A stretch of DNA of 64,000 bases from Moniliophthora roreri (lineage: Eukaryota; Basidiomycota; Agaricomycetes; Agaricales; Marasmiaceae). The notes under the pieces are model-generated. The model made no database searches and was not told the DNA's origin. It saw nothing but the letters and a program-made list of their open reading frames with translations. Position 1 is the first letter of the stretch. Each line of letters begins with the position of its first letter. A program made the position numbers and the translations under genes. Location of the stretch: positions 62,001 to 126,000 of the forward strand of contig LATX02000226.1 in NCBI GenBank assembly GCA_001466705.2. Reading direction: 5' to 3'. Positions 21,470-33,836 of the stretch are shown here, one piece after another.

Positions 21470-22614
21470 TTGGCAACTTTACCAACCAATGTGGTCCAAA
21501 TGGTGTCTGAAATGTTGTCAAATCTCTTGATTCTTCATCTATTAATCTTTCATCATATCCAACCCATATGTCTAAGAGTCCTATACAAGCTCTGCCTGAA
21601 AAATGACTTGCTACTTCAGCTGTTGCAGGTGGTATGCCTGAGTACTGAATTGTCACTTTGTTCAATAGCTCCAAGCTATGCACTATCCTCAAACTTTTCC
21701 CATCTTTCTTTAATACACAGAACCACTTCAATCAATATGATAAACTAGATAGTTCATATACTCCTGCATCTATCTTGTCTTTTATTATTCCACAAACTTC
21801 CTTGTATATACCTGGTGGAATGGGAATATTTCTCTCTACCCATGGCACATGTGGTAATACTGGGAACTTTACTGGTGGAAAGAAATCTGTTGTCAAATCT
21901 CTTGACTCTTCATCTATTAATCTTTCATCATATCCAACCCATATGTCTAAGAGTCCTATGCATGCTCTGCCTGAGAAATGACTTGCTACTTCAGCTGTCA
22001 CAGGTGGTACGCCTGAATACTGAATCGTAACTTTGTTCAATGGCTCCAAGCTATGCACTATTCTCAAACTTTTTCCATCTTTCTTTAATACGCAGAGCCA
22101 TTTAGATCGATACGACAAACTAGATAGTTCATAAACTCCTGCATCTATCTTGTCTTTTATTATCCCACAAACTTCCTTGTATATACCTGGTGGAATGGGA
22201 ATATTTCTCTCTACCCATGGCACATGTGGTAATACTGGGAACTTTACTGGTGGAAAGAAATCTGTTCTAAAATTTCCTCCCTCTGCTGCATTCCATGCAA
22301 ATGCCATCTCTTGTAATTTCATCAATTCATGTAATAGTTTTCTTTCTTCTAACCATAGAAATCCCTCTGGGTGGTTCTTATTAATAATATCCTTTCTTTC
22401 TTGAGTATATCTTTCTCCAGCTGTAAATTCTGGTGGATGTACTGGAAGTATGGGCATCCCTTCTAATGTATCCCCAAAAATCTGTCTCTTAACATGAAAT
22501 TCCTGTGGCAATGTTGCCTTTACTGGGTGAACTTTCTTATCCACTGGCTTGTACTTTCTGAATACATCATATATATCACTCAATGCTTCATCTCTAGTTT
22601 GTATTACATCAAAC
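21470..22614 (-). pseudogene. pol: G2 pol fragment with internal RT duplication
   Basis: RT N-terminal half of a G2 element. The reading 22583-21732 passes from a conserved YKPVDKKVHPVKA region through HVPWVERNIPIPPG and LLDIWVGYDERLIDE, then at 21892 jumps back to FFPPVKFPVLPHV and repeats about 363 bp down to 21533. The two units differ mainly by C/T and G/A. The fragment is bounded by the E3 LTR on the left and an N at 22615 on the right. Confidence 0.8.
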
Positions 22615-22615
22615 N

Positions 22616-24866
22616 CCTGAGTACTGAATTGTCACTTTGTTCAATAGCTCCAAGCTATGCACTATCCTCAAACTTTTCCCATCTTTCTTTAATACACAGA
22701 ACCACTTCAATCAATATGATAAACTAGATAGTTCATATACTCCTGCATCTATCTTGTCTTTTATTATTCCACAAACTTCCTTGTATATACCTGGTGGAAT
22801 GGGAATATTTCTCTCTACCCATGGCACATGTGGTAATACTGGGAACTTTACTGGTGGAAAGAAATCTGTTCTAAAATTTCCTCCCTCTACTGCATTCCAT
22901 GCAAATGCCATCTCTTGTAATTTCATCAATTCATGTAACAATTTTCTTTCTTCTAACTATAGAAATCCCTCTGGGTGATTCTTATCAATAATATCCTTTC
23001 TTTCTTGAGTATATCTCTCTCCAGGAGTAAACTCTGGTGGATGTACTGGAAGTATGGGCATTCCTTCTAATGGATCCCTAACTATCTGTCTCTTTACATG
23101 AAATTCCTGTGGTAATGTTGCCTTCACTGGGCAAACTTTCTTATCCACTGGCTTGTATTTTCCAAATACATCATATATATCACTCAATGCTTCATCTCTA
23201 GTCTGCACTATATCAAACATCTTTACTGTAGGCAGCTAGTCATTCTTTTCAGATAAATATTCTTTATACTAATCCTTGCCCTTGGACTGTTCTTTTAATA
23301 TTTCATTTGCTTGATCTACCACACATTGGAAAGCTTTCCCTTCCAAATGGGTCATGCTCTGTTTTATCAATTTATTCAGTTCTTCTTCTATTAGCATCTG
23401 TGCCTCTGGCTCAGCTCTTGCTGCCTGTGCAAATGCATTTACTAGTTCCTCATTTTCAAAAATATTCTTATTTGGCATAGCATATCTTTCTACTACACAT
23501 TCTCCATTTTCATTCATCTTAAATATCAAGGCTACCTCTCCCTCTTCTAACAGTTCCTCAAGGTCTCTTGAAAACTTGTAATCTCTATGTCTTCCTTTAT
23601 CTCATCTTTGGGTGGGCCAACATGTGTATCCTTTCTGTGGACCTCAGTTCTGGCTCCTTATTCAATTGTTCTACCTTTATCCCTTGTCCTCTGGAATAAG
23701 TTCCACATGTCAACTTCTTCCCTGTGTTTGGGCACATAATGTCAAGTCTAACCTTCCATCTAGATATGCTTTTGTCTGCATACTGGTTAGAGACTCAAAT
23801 GGTGTCTCCCTATCAGTAACTGATATGGTGCTTTCTCCAACACATGAAGTTGTGCTCTCAATTCTAAATCTCCAATATGTATTAACTTATTCCTGGCTAG
23901 CCCCAGTGTCTTCTGTAAGCTACCATTTGTGCTCTGCATATGTATGCACATAGAAGGATCCCATGTAATCCCTCTTCCTGCTGCTTCTTTCTTATCTATG
24001 CAAAGGATCATAGAGCCTGGATCCAAAATCCCTTCAATCTCATCTGGGTGTCCATTTAATCTCACATAAACACACCTCAGGTTCTCAGATTGTGATGCTA
24101 CTATAATCACTTTGTTTCTCTATTCTTCTGATATATCATTCAAATATGTGTCTATCACATCTCTTTGCACTACAGTCCCTGCTGGCATTCCATTTTGTTC
24201 TACCTTCAGGACTTCCAAAAAGGTCTATGCTAATTCTTCATCTGCTTCAACAATACTTTCAACATCAATCACAAAATCAGCTTTATCAAGATCCTCCAGT
24301 ACTTCATTGCTCAGTGCTAATGCCTGTGCTCTGGGTAACTGCTTATAAAACTCTTTTGCTGATCTCTGCTCAATATTTCTAAATCTGCATTTCCTAGCCA
24401 AAAGCTTTCTTACTGCTGGCAAAATTTTCAACATTTCTCCCAATGGTATATTCACTTCCAACTTTAAATATTTCTCTAATATTCCTTCTTCAACTGTCAT
24501 CATTGTCAAGTCTATTGAATCATCTCTTTTTTCTAGAATCTCTTTATTCTTTTGCTCTAACTGCTTCAAATGTGAAGTGCCTCTTTCTATTGCCTGATTT
24601 TTAGGTAGAGGAGCCCTCTCTATTGGCTCTACCTTGTCAAACAGTCTTGCTTCTGGTTTGTTAAACCTCACTGTCTTTTGTACTTTATCATTATTCTCTC
24701 TAGCATTGATAGCTAACCCATTAGTTTCCAATGTATCAGCCATTGGGTCTTCTTTTCTGATTGGTTCATTTTGGGTATTTCAATTTGTGGCATCAATCTC
24801 CTTAGGTTACCCTCAGGGGCACTATTATTGGCTATTCTTGAATTAACCAGCCTCATCCTTGGGTCT
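22616..24866 (-). pseudogene. pol: G2 protease to RT region (pol 5' part)
   Basis: Segments: 24743-24225, a basic/acidic linker without known motif; 24110-23787 aspartic protease-like (GILDPGSM, then LLIGRHHL), with Pro in the D-S/T-G active site; 23529-23269 acidic linker; 23220-22957 and 22941-22711 RT N-terminal part (DPLEGMPILPVHPPEF, HVPWVERNIPIPPG). Single stops separate them, and at least one lost base near 24745 is needed to join the -1 frame after gag to the protease frame. The fragment is cut by an N before the RT catalytic motifs. Confidence 0.78.
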
Positions 24867-24867
24867 G

Positions 24868-26716
24868 CTAGTTTTTTAACTGCATATCAGTTGCAGGCTT
24901 CATCTTTTCTGCCAACAACATTGCTAACCTATCCAAGTCCATCCCCTCTTGAGGTTGAACTACTACTGACTGATAAACCACTGCTGGTTCTTCTTCCATT
25001 TCCAAAAACAAATGTGCATCTGGATGTACAATTCTATCCCATCCTTGTTGCTTTACATATTCAGCTACTCTGTCTTTAAATTTCTCTCCAGATTCGACCT
25101 TTGAAAATCCAGTGCTGTCTCTCAATGTATATTTTCCTGCACTATTATTCCAAATGATCCATCCTTTCTGTATCATTTCTCTCTGATAAGGACAATCTCT
25201 AAACCTATGACCATCTTCATTGCAGTAGAAACATAAATATTTTCCTCCACCAATCATTGGCTGTCCTGGTTTTCCTCTAACTATATTATTATTATTTCCC
25301 TCACATGGTCTGTTAGTTTGCCCTGCCATTGCAGCAATAATCTGTCCTGGCATGCCTACTAATGTTGTCTTTATATCTTTAACTTTAGTGGAAAGTGTTT
25401 TTACATCTTCCATTCCTTTTCTTAAGGCTGCCAATTCTGTCTCATGTGCCTTAATAGAAACTGTATGTGCATCTACTGATGTAGCTATGCCTATAGTTCT
25501 CAATTCTGCTTCTTCTTTAGTCTTATCTAGGATATCTGGAAACAATTCCTCTTGTTTCACTGAAACAGGCTTTAATGGTTGAGTAATATTCATGGTAGGA
25601 TATACTGGCAGTGGTTGGAACGGATATGACAAAGGCATCACTGCACTTAGCATTGCTGTTCCCACTCCTGGGTTTACTGGTGGAACTCCAGCTCCCAATG
25701 CAAAACTTCCTAATCCCATATATACATCTCCTGAGCTTGCACTCATAATCATCTCTGCTTGTTCCATGACTTCCTGAAGTTTCCATGAATCCATTCTTCT
25801 TCTTCCATCTTCAGTTTCCAAATTTAACTTGTTCAGAGACCAATCAGCTATCCTAACTCAGACTCTTTTCCTAACTGATGGTTCTAAACCTGCTAAATAA
25901 AAGCCTATTGCTTTAAAATTTGAAATTATAGGTGGATCTCTCATCAATTTAGCTGCTTCCAGCTTAAATGCCCTATGATATGCTCTAAGTTTCTCTAAAT
26001 CCCAGTCTGTAGCTTTCTGATATACTGCTACAATCTTCTGCAACCTGACCATTGATTCTTGGCCATTATCAACTGAATCTGGGAACTCTCTGAATAATAA
26101 TTTCTTGAACTCACTCCATGAGTGGCCCAATGCTTCTTTTCTATCTTGCAGCTGCTGTCTTAGGTTATATGAGAACTTCAACATAGCTAGATAGACCTTC
26201 AACATGTCCTCCTTAACCTGGGCCATGTCTAGTGCATTCTCACAATCTTCAAGCCATAGTTGAAGAGTCATAGGTCACAACTCATCAAATCTCTCTATCT
26301 TCAACAATATTTTCAATACTCTCTCATTTCATACTTCTTTAGCTGCTGCATCTGTAAGTGTATTCCACTTGTCTCTCTGTGCTAAGTCTGCCATTGTTGG
26401 CTGTTCTGATACAGTATTATCTTCTGCAATTTCTTCATCTGGTTCAAAATATTCTTCTTCTTCTGAGCTGGAACTTAAACTATTGCTCTGTTCAGTTTGT
26501 TTGGGAGACACTCTCAGTGTAAGTATTAACAGTGTATTAGGTGGTGCTTTTAATCTATATCTTCTAGATTCTGGACTGAGAACAAATTCCTCCTGTGGCT
26601 GTGGGAATCTTTCTGCAGTACCAAATGTTGAAGCTGGATATACAGGCACTCCACTTCTAGTAAAACTCTCTGTAGATGGTAGCAACTGCAAGCCTGTAGT
26701 TTATGTATGACTCCTT
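24868..26716 (-). pseudogene. gag: G2 gag with CCHC zinc knuckle
   Basis: One frame from the ATG region at about 26716 to the TAG at 24868. Stops occur near 26700, 26327, 26272 and 25858; the last two have sense codons in the copy at 52126-52827. The 26271-25858 part is capsid-like (LWLEDCENAL, WSEFKKLLFREF). A Pro-rich middle leads to a short helical stretch (KVKDIKTTLVG) and the knuckle CFYCNEDGHRFRDC at about 25230-25190. The C-terminus is acidic. Upstream of 26716 no coding sequence is recognised. Confidence 0.82.
24871..24877 (-). other. -1 frameshift site of G2 (A AAA AAC)
   Basis: Minus-strand heptamer AAAAAAC in gag phase A|AAA|AAC, directly before the gag TAG (24868-24870). The -1 frame stays open for about 50 codons. 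This is one of the best-known slippery heptamers. Confidence 0.65.
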
Positions 26717-27976
26717 GTCATTCTCCTTCCTACACTGTACTGTGATGATGAGGAAGCTTCTAATTGACTAGACAAAGCTCCTTCTGTCTGTGAACTGGAA
26801 CTTTGAACAAATTCTTCAATGGTTTGTTTCTTTGGACTAATCTTGACTAGCTCTTACTCTAGATTTTTATTTGTCTTTAAGATCTCTAGTGAGTTTCAAG
26901 TCAAATCTCTTCAAGACTTAACTGATACTCTCTATCTGATTGCCTTTTTCCAAAGCTTATCTCTTCATAACAAGCAATTTACTGATAATATTCTCTAGAA
27001 CCTTTCTTATGGTGGGCTCCAGATGAAGATGCTTAAAAACCTATGCCTCTACTATGAAAATATGAGGCCTGTAGTGCCAAAATACTCTGAAAAAGGTATA
27101 TATAGGTTCTTGATTCTCAGTTTTTGTTTGCAAGTTGGTTCAGTTTACTGTTACTGCAACATCAAGAATAGTTCTCAGCATATTACTTGGTAGCTCAGAG
27201 ATGAATGCCTTCAAAAAAAAACAACTTCTCAGATTCAAGATTGGTGTTTGAGTTTATAAATATTTTCTTGGGTATGTGGTTTATTAATCACTTTGAAAGC
27301 AAAACTGGTATAGGGTTCAACCAGAAATTGCCCAAAGATTAAACTTCTTCTAAGTGAGAACAAAGGTACCTCTTGTACCTGAATATAACCCTCTTAGTTA
27401 TGTTCTGCAACAATTCTCAAGAGGACAAATCTTCTAGACACTGCTAGCCTGAAGCCCTCTCTGATTCACATCAAAACACCAGACTATACTGATGTACATC
27501 AGCTACCCTCTTAGTAGACTGATACAATGTTCCTCTTATCAGAAAACATGCCTCTTGCATTAAAAACTAAGCTCTTCCTAGCTTTTATTTAGATCTCTGG
27601 TTTGAGATACAATCTCAGGTCTCAACTAGCCTGTGCCTCTTGCACAACTAAATAAGCTAGAGCCTGAAGTGGTTGAAAAATACTGATTGCCAGTAGCTCT
27701 TCTACCCAAACAGCAATCTCATACACTCTGGTACTTGGTGGGCAGTATCTCTCCTGCTTTCCACCTACAAAACACATCCCCTTATATATCCTACAACATA
27801 AATAATCTAATATATCTGTCACACATACAAACAAAATTGAGTTGGGTGCTAAATATTATATAAACTAAGCTGTGTTTGGTAATTTCTCTGTCACAGTGTC
27901 CTATTGTAGTCAGGCTTTATAGCCATAAACTCTTTTATTCTTTTCTATGATGATTGTGCAGTCTTCTGACACCAAT
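26717..27976 (-). other. G2 leader (untranslated)
   Basis: About 1.26 kb between gag and the 5' LTR with no coherent ORF. Much of it (27136-27976) recurs at 28738-29569 and 52999-53417. A TGGTGTCAGAAGAC-type primer site adjoins the LTR (27961-27974), offset by two bases, as in tRNA-primed elements. Confidence 0.6.
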
Positions 27977-28687
27977 TGTTTGCAATTTTCTCTGTCAAAC
28001 AGCTCTCCTTCCAACTCCATTTGAAAATATTATACCTCTATGCCACTCCACACAGTTTCTTCCTTCTCTGTCTACTGTCATATGCTCTGTGGACATGTAA
28101 TATGCTTCTATTTTCATGTCTAAAGTGTATGCATAAGCTCAGCTGTGTTATCTTTTCATCATACAGCTTTGTCTTCTGCTTTCCTATGATACAGGCACCT
28201 TTTCCAGTAGCCAATCATCTCTTTCATTCATCTAATTTGATATTGGTATCTTCTGCCAATAATTTGTCATTCTCTGTTTCATATCTGTTTCTTAGTAATA
28301 TTCTCATTGATATATCATTGAAGGCTTTTATTCTTCTTTCAAGTTGGTTGTGGATTGAAAATATTATTAAAAGTGAAAATATCCCCTTTGGTATGCTTTT
28401 GATAGAGAGGTATGATGTGGTGTGGTTCTCTATAGGTTTCAGGATGCTCCTCTGTATTCAGATTCACTGTTTATTTTCATACTAGCAGTGGTTGGGGGTA
28501 CCCCTGTATAGCCTACTGTCAACCATTAATCTGCTAATATTTTGTATTCTTCTTTACTACTTGCTTTGACCAGCTGCTCAGGGCTCACACTAGTCCTCAA
28601 TTCTCTTGTATACTTTATTTTCAACCATAAAAGTGCAAAATATTCTCTATTTGTGTGTGAAATAGAAGGTAAAAGTTATGCATATCA
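27977..28687 (-). repeat. 5' LTR of G2 (711 bp)
   Basis: Minus strand begins TGATATGCATAAC and ends in CA two bases before the primer site. Two other copies (29570-30286, 53418-54133) share the outer end ..atgcatatca with different flanks, which fixes that border. Confidence 0.75.
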
Positions 28688-28736
28688 CCATGTATGAAGC
28701 CAGTCCAGAACCAGTGGCTATGCAGAAGTAGCTATG
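28688..28736 (+). repeat. repeat C fragment flanking the G2 LTR
   Basis: Same sequence follows the G2 LTR end at 32288. Both match the inner part of repeat C near 40841, so G2 inserted into a repeat C copy. Ends at an N (28737). Confidence 0.65.
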
Positions 28737-28737
28737 N

Positions 28738-30286
28738 TGGTGTGGTTCACTGTTACTGCAACATCAAGAATAATTCTCAATGTCTCACTCAGTAGTTCAG
28801 AGATGATTGCCTTCAAAACAACTTCTCAGATCAAAAATGGCTGTTTGTTTGTATAATATTTTTTGGTTTTGTAGTTTTATTAATCACTTCGGAAGCAAAT
28901 ACTAGTATAGATTTTGACCAGAAACTGCCCAAAGAATAAACTTCTTCTAAGTGAGAACAAAGGTACCTCTTGTACCTGAATATAGCCCTCTTAGCTATGT
29001 TCTGCAACAATTCTCAAGAGGACAAATCTTCTAGACACTGCTAGCCTGAAACCCTCTCTTATTCGTATTAAAACACCAGACTATACTGATACATGTCAGT
29101 TGCCCTCTTAGCAACTGATACAATGTTTGTCTTATCAGAAAACATGCCTCTTGCATTAAAAACTAAGCTCTTCCTAGCTTTTATTTAGATCTCTGGTTTG
29201 GGATACAATCTCAGGTCTCAACTAGCCTGTGCCTCTTGCACAAATAAGCTAGAGCCTGAAGTGGTTGAAAAATACTGATTGCTGGTAGCTCTTCTACCTG
29301 AACAACAACATCATACACTCTGGTAATCGGTGGGCAGTATCTCTTCTGCTTTCCACCTACAAAACACATCCCCTTATATACCCTACAATATAAATAATCT
29401 AATATGTCTGTCACAAATACAAATAAAACTGAGTCAGGCGATAAATATTATATAAACTGAGCTGTGTTTGGTAATTTCTCTGTCACAGTGTCCAATTGTA
29501 GTCAGGCTTTGTAGCCATAATCTCTTTTATTCTTTTTCTTTGACGATTGTGCAGTCTTCTGACACTAACTGTTTGCAATTTTCTCTATCAAATGGCACTC
29601 CTTCCAACTCCATTTGAAAATATTATACTTCCATGCTGCTCCACATGGTTTCTTCCTTCTCCATCTTCTATCATCTGCTCTATGGACACACAATATGCTT
29701 CCTTTTTTGTGTCTAAAGCATACATGTAGGCTCGGCCATGCTGCCTTCTCGTCATACAGCTTTGTCTTCCATTCTTCCATAATACAGGCACCCTTCCAGT
29801 AGCTGATCATCTATTTCATTCTTCAATTTGACATTTGGTATCTCAAGTATCCCTCGCCGATAATTTGTCATCCTCTGTTTCATATCCATTTCTCAATAAT
29901 ATTCTTGTATGTGTATCATTGAAGGCTTTTATTCTTCCTTCAAGTTGGGTATAGATTGGAAATATTGTTAAAAGTGAAAATATTCCCTTTGGTATGCTTT
30001 TGATAGAGAAGTATTATGTGGTGTTATTCCCTACAGGTTTTAGGATGCTCCTCTGTGTTCAGATTCACTATTTATTTTCATACTAGCAGTGGTTGGGTAC
30101 CCTTGTATGGCCTACCATCAACCATTACTCTGCTAATATTTTATATTCTTCTCTACTACTTGCTTTGACTAGCTGCTTAGGGCTCACACTAGTCCTCAAT
30201 TCCCTTATCTATGTCATTTTCAACTATAAAAGTGCAAAATATTCTCTATTTGCATGTGAAATAAAAGGTAAAAGTTATGCATATCA
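28738..30286 (-). repeat. second G2 leader and LTR (LTR 29570-30286)
   Basis: Aligns with 27136-28687 throughout with many substitutions, so it is an older or different insertion. gag is missing because the left end is an N. Small ORFs here are not conserved between the copies and are not genes. Confidence 0.75.
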
Positions 30287-30756
30287 CTGACACTTTTGAT
30301 GCGTGTCACAAGGATTTCACAAACTGCTGTACCAATGCCAGAGTGGAACGGTCAGGGCACTTTCACTGCCTATGGTCACTCCATTTCCTCTGTTATACAG
30401 TTCTCTGACTCGTTTCATATTGATATTAATAAAGTTGAGTCGACTACTCCCATTTTTTCTCTGGCTTTCATGGCATCTGCACTTGGGGGGCGAGGCCTCT
30501 ATAGAGTCATGTCCCTGTGTTTACAATGTTTACAAATTGATATTCGCCTCTGTCTAGTAGACTAAGAATAGTAAATCTAATGATATGCTACCTTGACGAA
30601 CCAAACTATGCCATAAATGAACCCAGAAACTGGTTCTAAGAGAAGAGAACCTTAGGGACATGAGACATAACCTAACACTCTGTCAGTACGTCATAGCTAA
30701 CTACGCCCATTCTGCCTTCTCAGTCTTGGTGAGTAATTAGAGATGCAGCACAAACT
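30287..30756. other. unannotated spacer
   Basis: I see no repeat match, coding frame or RNA gene here. The small plus-strand ORFs at 30296-30565 show no recognisable motif. Confidence 0.4.
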
Positions 30757-31450
30757 AATATAGTTTCCTGTGCACCACTAAAACTATCTCTGATATGGGG
30801 AGTTGGCCCCAACCACCAGCATCCATAGTTTGGCAAGAAAGTAAAGGAAAGTGCAGAGCGAGGAAGTTAGAAGGATGTAGTGTAAGATAAAAGACGGCAA
30901 GACAGGAATGACTGGGATTAACGTTTATGGGAAGGAGGGCCATATCTGATTGCCATCTTCCTCTGGTAATCCCCAAAGATTCTGCCTGCCAGTCAAATTG
31001 CATGTGTGTGCCAGTTAGCAATGAGGTGGTGGATCAGCCTCTCTCATGCCATGAGGGATAAATTAGGGGTCTGGGGCAGCAGCTTGTCTAAGCACGGTAA
31101 GAATCCTAGGTAATAAGCAGAATATTTGAGTGGCCATATTTCTGCATCATCAACAAAAAGAGACTTAGTGGTAGAGAGACAGGTACACTGGTGCTCTTCC
31201 GGAATATGAGCTTCATTGAGCTTTTGCTTGGTCCAGTTATGAATCATCTCCACCACCTCCTTTCTCCACTGACTATAATGACCACAGGCAACAGAGAGAT
31301 GATGAGAGTCCTCACTATCTTTTCAACAACCTAAGCAGCATTTTGGTGACAGGATTTTGTGTCTCATGAAGAGCATCTCTGCAACTGGTAGCTGGCCTGA
31401 CTGAGCATACAGCTGAACTACCACTAAATATGCAGACATAGCTCTTACAT
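30757..31450 (-). pseudogene. LINE-type retrotransposon C-terminal fragment
   Basis: Minus-strand reading from the N at 31451: QLYAQSGQLPVAEMLF, then CLGC ... HHLSVAC (a CxxC..H..C zinc site near 31290-31340 as in reverse-transcriptase zinc-binding tails), then EAHIPEEHQ, FVDDAEIWPLKYSAYYLG and LAGRIFGDYQRKMA. The order resembles the C-terminal tail that I associate from memory with fungal non-LTR elements; the assignment is tentative. In-frame TGAs at about 31041 and 30990 sit where CGA (Arg) would fit. No RT catalytic motif is present because the gap removes it. Confidence 0.45.
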
Positions 31451-31451
31451 N

Positions 31452-32236
31452 CCCAATTTTATTCAATTTACCTTACTTTTGAATCAGAACACTTTAATAT
31501 GACACAAGATAATGGGTAATAAGGACTAGAGTGAGCCCAGTCTGCTAGTTATTGCCTTAGAGAAGCTATAGTGCATTGAAAAGTATGAAGAGCTATATGA
31601 TATGCTATATGGAGGTGTCTAAGCTGTACTTTCTGACTTACCTATGTATCAGATCCAAAGCAGATCACTCTCAAAACCTGTAGAGAACCTGACTATAACC
31701 ATATGAATGTATTGGCTAGTTAATCAAGCTCTCAAAAGTGCTATTAATAGGAATTTTGTTTTTATTCTAACTTTCTATGACATCTGCAAAGTGCAACATG
31801 CAGTCATTAAGAGAGACATCAAAACAGAAAGATGACTTAAAACAGAAATAATCAAAATATAATTATCCTTCAAAGTCAATATGTGGATCAAAGTCAAAGC
31901 AGACAATCTCTTAATAAAGAACTCAAAGGCAGTGAAGCCATATGAAACAACATAACTAAGTACAAAGTAACCTTGCAAGGAAGAAAACCACTTTCAGAGG
32001 CCTACCACTGCTTACAGACTGATACCAAGAGACTGACAATAACTATCTAAGAGATTGGAAGTCCTAATTTAGACCTAGAATGCATAGTCAAAGGAGATAG
32101 GAACAGTAACAGCATCTTCCAACCTCAGAAACTTTGGCATCTAGGCCTCTGCTGACATGCAGATGCTAGAAAGGGAAATCCTGTAGGAAGATGGAACAGA
32201 TACACCCATCTGCTCATAGATACCCAACTTAGAAAA
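31452..32236 (+). repeat. repeat B, internal fragment between two N gaps
   Basis: Near-identical to 33860-34660, but lacks about 24 bp near 31806. Its placement between Ns and its similarity to the next copy suggest an alternative haplotype or a misplaced contig. Confidence 0.7.
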
Positions 32237-32237
32237 N

Positions 32238-32287
32238 AAATATTCTCCATTGGCATGTGAAATAAAAGGTAAAAGTTATGCATATCA
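32238..32287 (-). repeat. end of G2 LTR after a gap
   Basis: Last 50 bp of the LTR outer end (..gttatgcatatca), followed by the same repeat C sequence as at 28688. Confidence 0.65.
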
Positions 32288-33094
32288 CCATGTATGAAGC
32301 CAGTCCAGAACCAGTGGCTATGCAGAAGTAGCTATGTGGAAGGATCATTTGACCCAGCAACACTCCACACAGGGTCCAAAACATAATAAATCAGCCTTTT
32401 GGTCATTAAATATACCCAACATAGTTAATTGCTATATGGAATCAGACTTTTAGGCATAAACACATACAAATTATACCTTAAACTAGATTACACTTATTTA
32501 TCTTTCATTTTTGTTATTTCAAATTATCATTCTGTATATAAAGAGCTGTACTTGTAAATGCAGGCTCAAGCACTGACTGGTACTTGCACTCTATAGCCTC
32601 ACACAGTGTCAATATAGACCTCTATGCAGCTGCTTAGACCTAGTCTCTATGCACTTGCCAGTCTGTCACTTCTAGTTGAACTAAAATTTATATATATATC
32701 TTGCCTCACTGTGTATATTCTTTTATACTCAACTAATAAACCACTTATTATAAAATATACTTTGTTACCCTTGAGTACAACACTTGAGTCATCATTTATT
32801 AGAGTCTCTAGACTCTATAACTCCATACTCAACTTGAGCTAAAACAGTTGAAATTTAAAGGGTTCTGTCTCCTTTTCACTCTGAATTGCATTTAAGATAG
32901 ACTTAGTGTCTTAGTAGACTGTTATCTTGCTTTATCACTCTTAGAACTCTATTGTGGGTTTTTAGTGTGTTGTGTATATGTGTGTGTGGGTTTAGTAGCC
33001 GTCATTAGTTGCTGAGTCCCACTACAGTGTATTTTTAGAGTGAAAATAGCATTTAGCAGCTCTTCATAAAAAATAGAGTTTCTGCCTCTTCACT
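32288..33094 (+). repeat. repeat C 3' part plus leader
   Basis: Aligns to 40841 onward and to 60280-61070. Includes the TATA-like tatataaagagctgtac, the LTR end near 32817-32825 and about 270 bp of downstream sequence shared with 60813-61070. That shared tail is probably the 5' leader of the repeat C element. Confidence 0.65.
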
Positions 33095-33836
33095 TTATGT
33101 TATGGCATGCAAGCAGGCCACACCTTCCAACACACCCTTTGCTCCTCAAAATAGCAAACTTGTCTAGCCTGATAAATAATATGTTGAGGAGGAATTAATC
33201 AAGAGAGCAACATCATTATGCAGGAAAGAGTGGGGCTAGATCAACTATAGCAGATAAACATCAGAGAAAGTGTAGAAGTGGAAGTCCTTGGTTGTGCATT
33301 TATTAACAACATTCCTGCTATCTATAGTAGTGGGTCTAGATAGCAAAAGTTATGTGCTTAACCAGCATTTGTAAGAAAATCTCATGATTTGTCAGCTTTG
33401 CTCCAGTCTAGATGTATCCACTTTGGGCACTAGAGTGCAAGCACCTACTGCTCATTTAAAACTTGAAGCATCTATCATGCAATGAAATGGTATATCTGAT
33501 TCACATATATTTTTAAGAGTTGTTGAGCTAGTAGTAACAAAAATATGACTAAGATTCAAATAAAAGTACACCTATCTGAGCACATAAAGGTAGTAGGCAC
33601 TGCTGGAATAGCCCTTACCCTTCTGATTATTAAAGTAAACAACAGTATGTGGGAATTCCAAATCAAATGCTTAGTAAACCAAGCAGAGGAAAGCAGGGCA
33701 AGAGTACATGGGAATTCCAGATGGTATGCTTAGTAAACTAAGCAAATGAAAGTAGAGCAAGACTATATGGGAACTTGGCCAAAATGCTTGGTAAACTGAA
33801 AAATTTTGGACCAAGACTGGCTATTAAAGATAGTGG
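33095..33836. other. spacer with a degenerate 62-bp tandem repeat
   Basis: No gene recognised. Three units starting near 33645, 33707 and 33767 share a (t/c)atgggaa start, an atgctt(a/g)gtaaac core and a caaga end, with progressive divergence. Confidence 0.5.

Larger units (their letters stand above)
22616..28687 (-). mobile_element. G2: 5' two-thirds of a second Ty3/gypsy element
   Basis: Continuous minus-strand structure: 5' LTR (27977-28687), primer site, leader of about 1.2 kb, gag, protease region and start of RT, ending at the N at 22615. Compared with G1 it has a tRNA-type primer site, longer leader and LTR, a YIDD-type RT (seen in the 8887-10611 copy) and a different frameshift heptamer. 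The LTR lies in a repeat C LTR (ccatgtatgaagcc follows at 28688). Confidence 0.85.

Noticed and set aside
27976..28485. 169-codon hydrophobic plus-strand ORF
   Set aside because: Lies entirely inside a G2 LTR and is broken in the two other LTR copies, so it is chance opening in AT-rich sequence.
32971..33000. GT-rich stretch as a telomeric or microsatellite feature
   Set aside because: Short, imperfect and shared with the repeat C leader at 60940-60980; it is part of that repeat.
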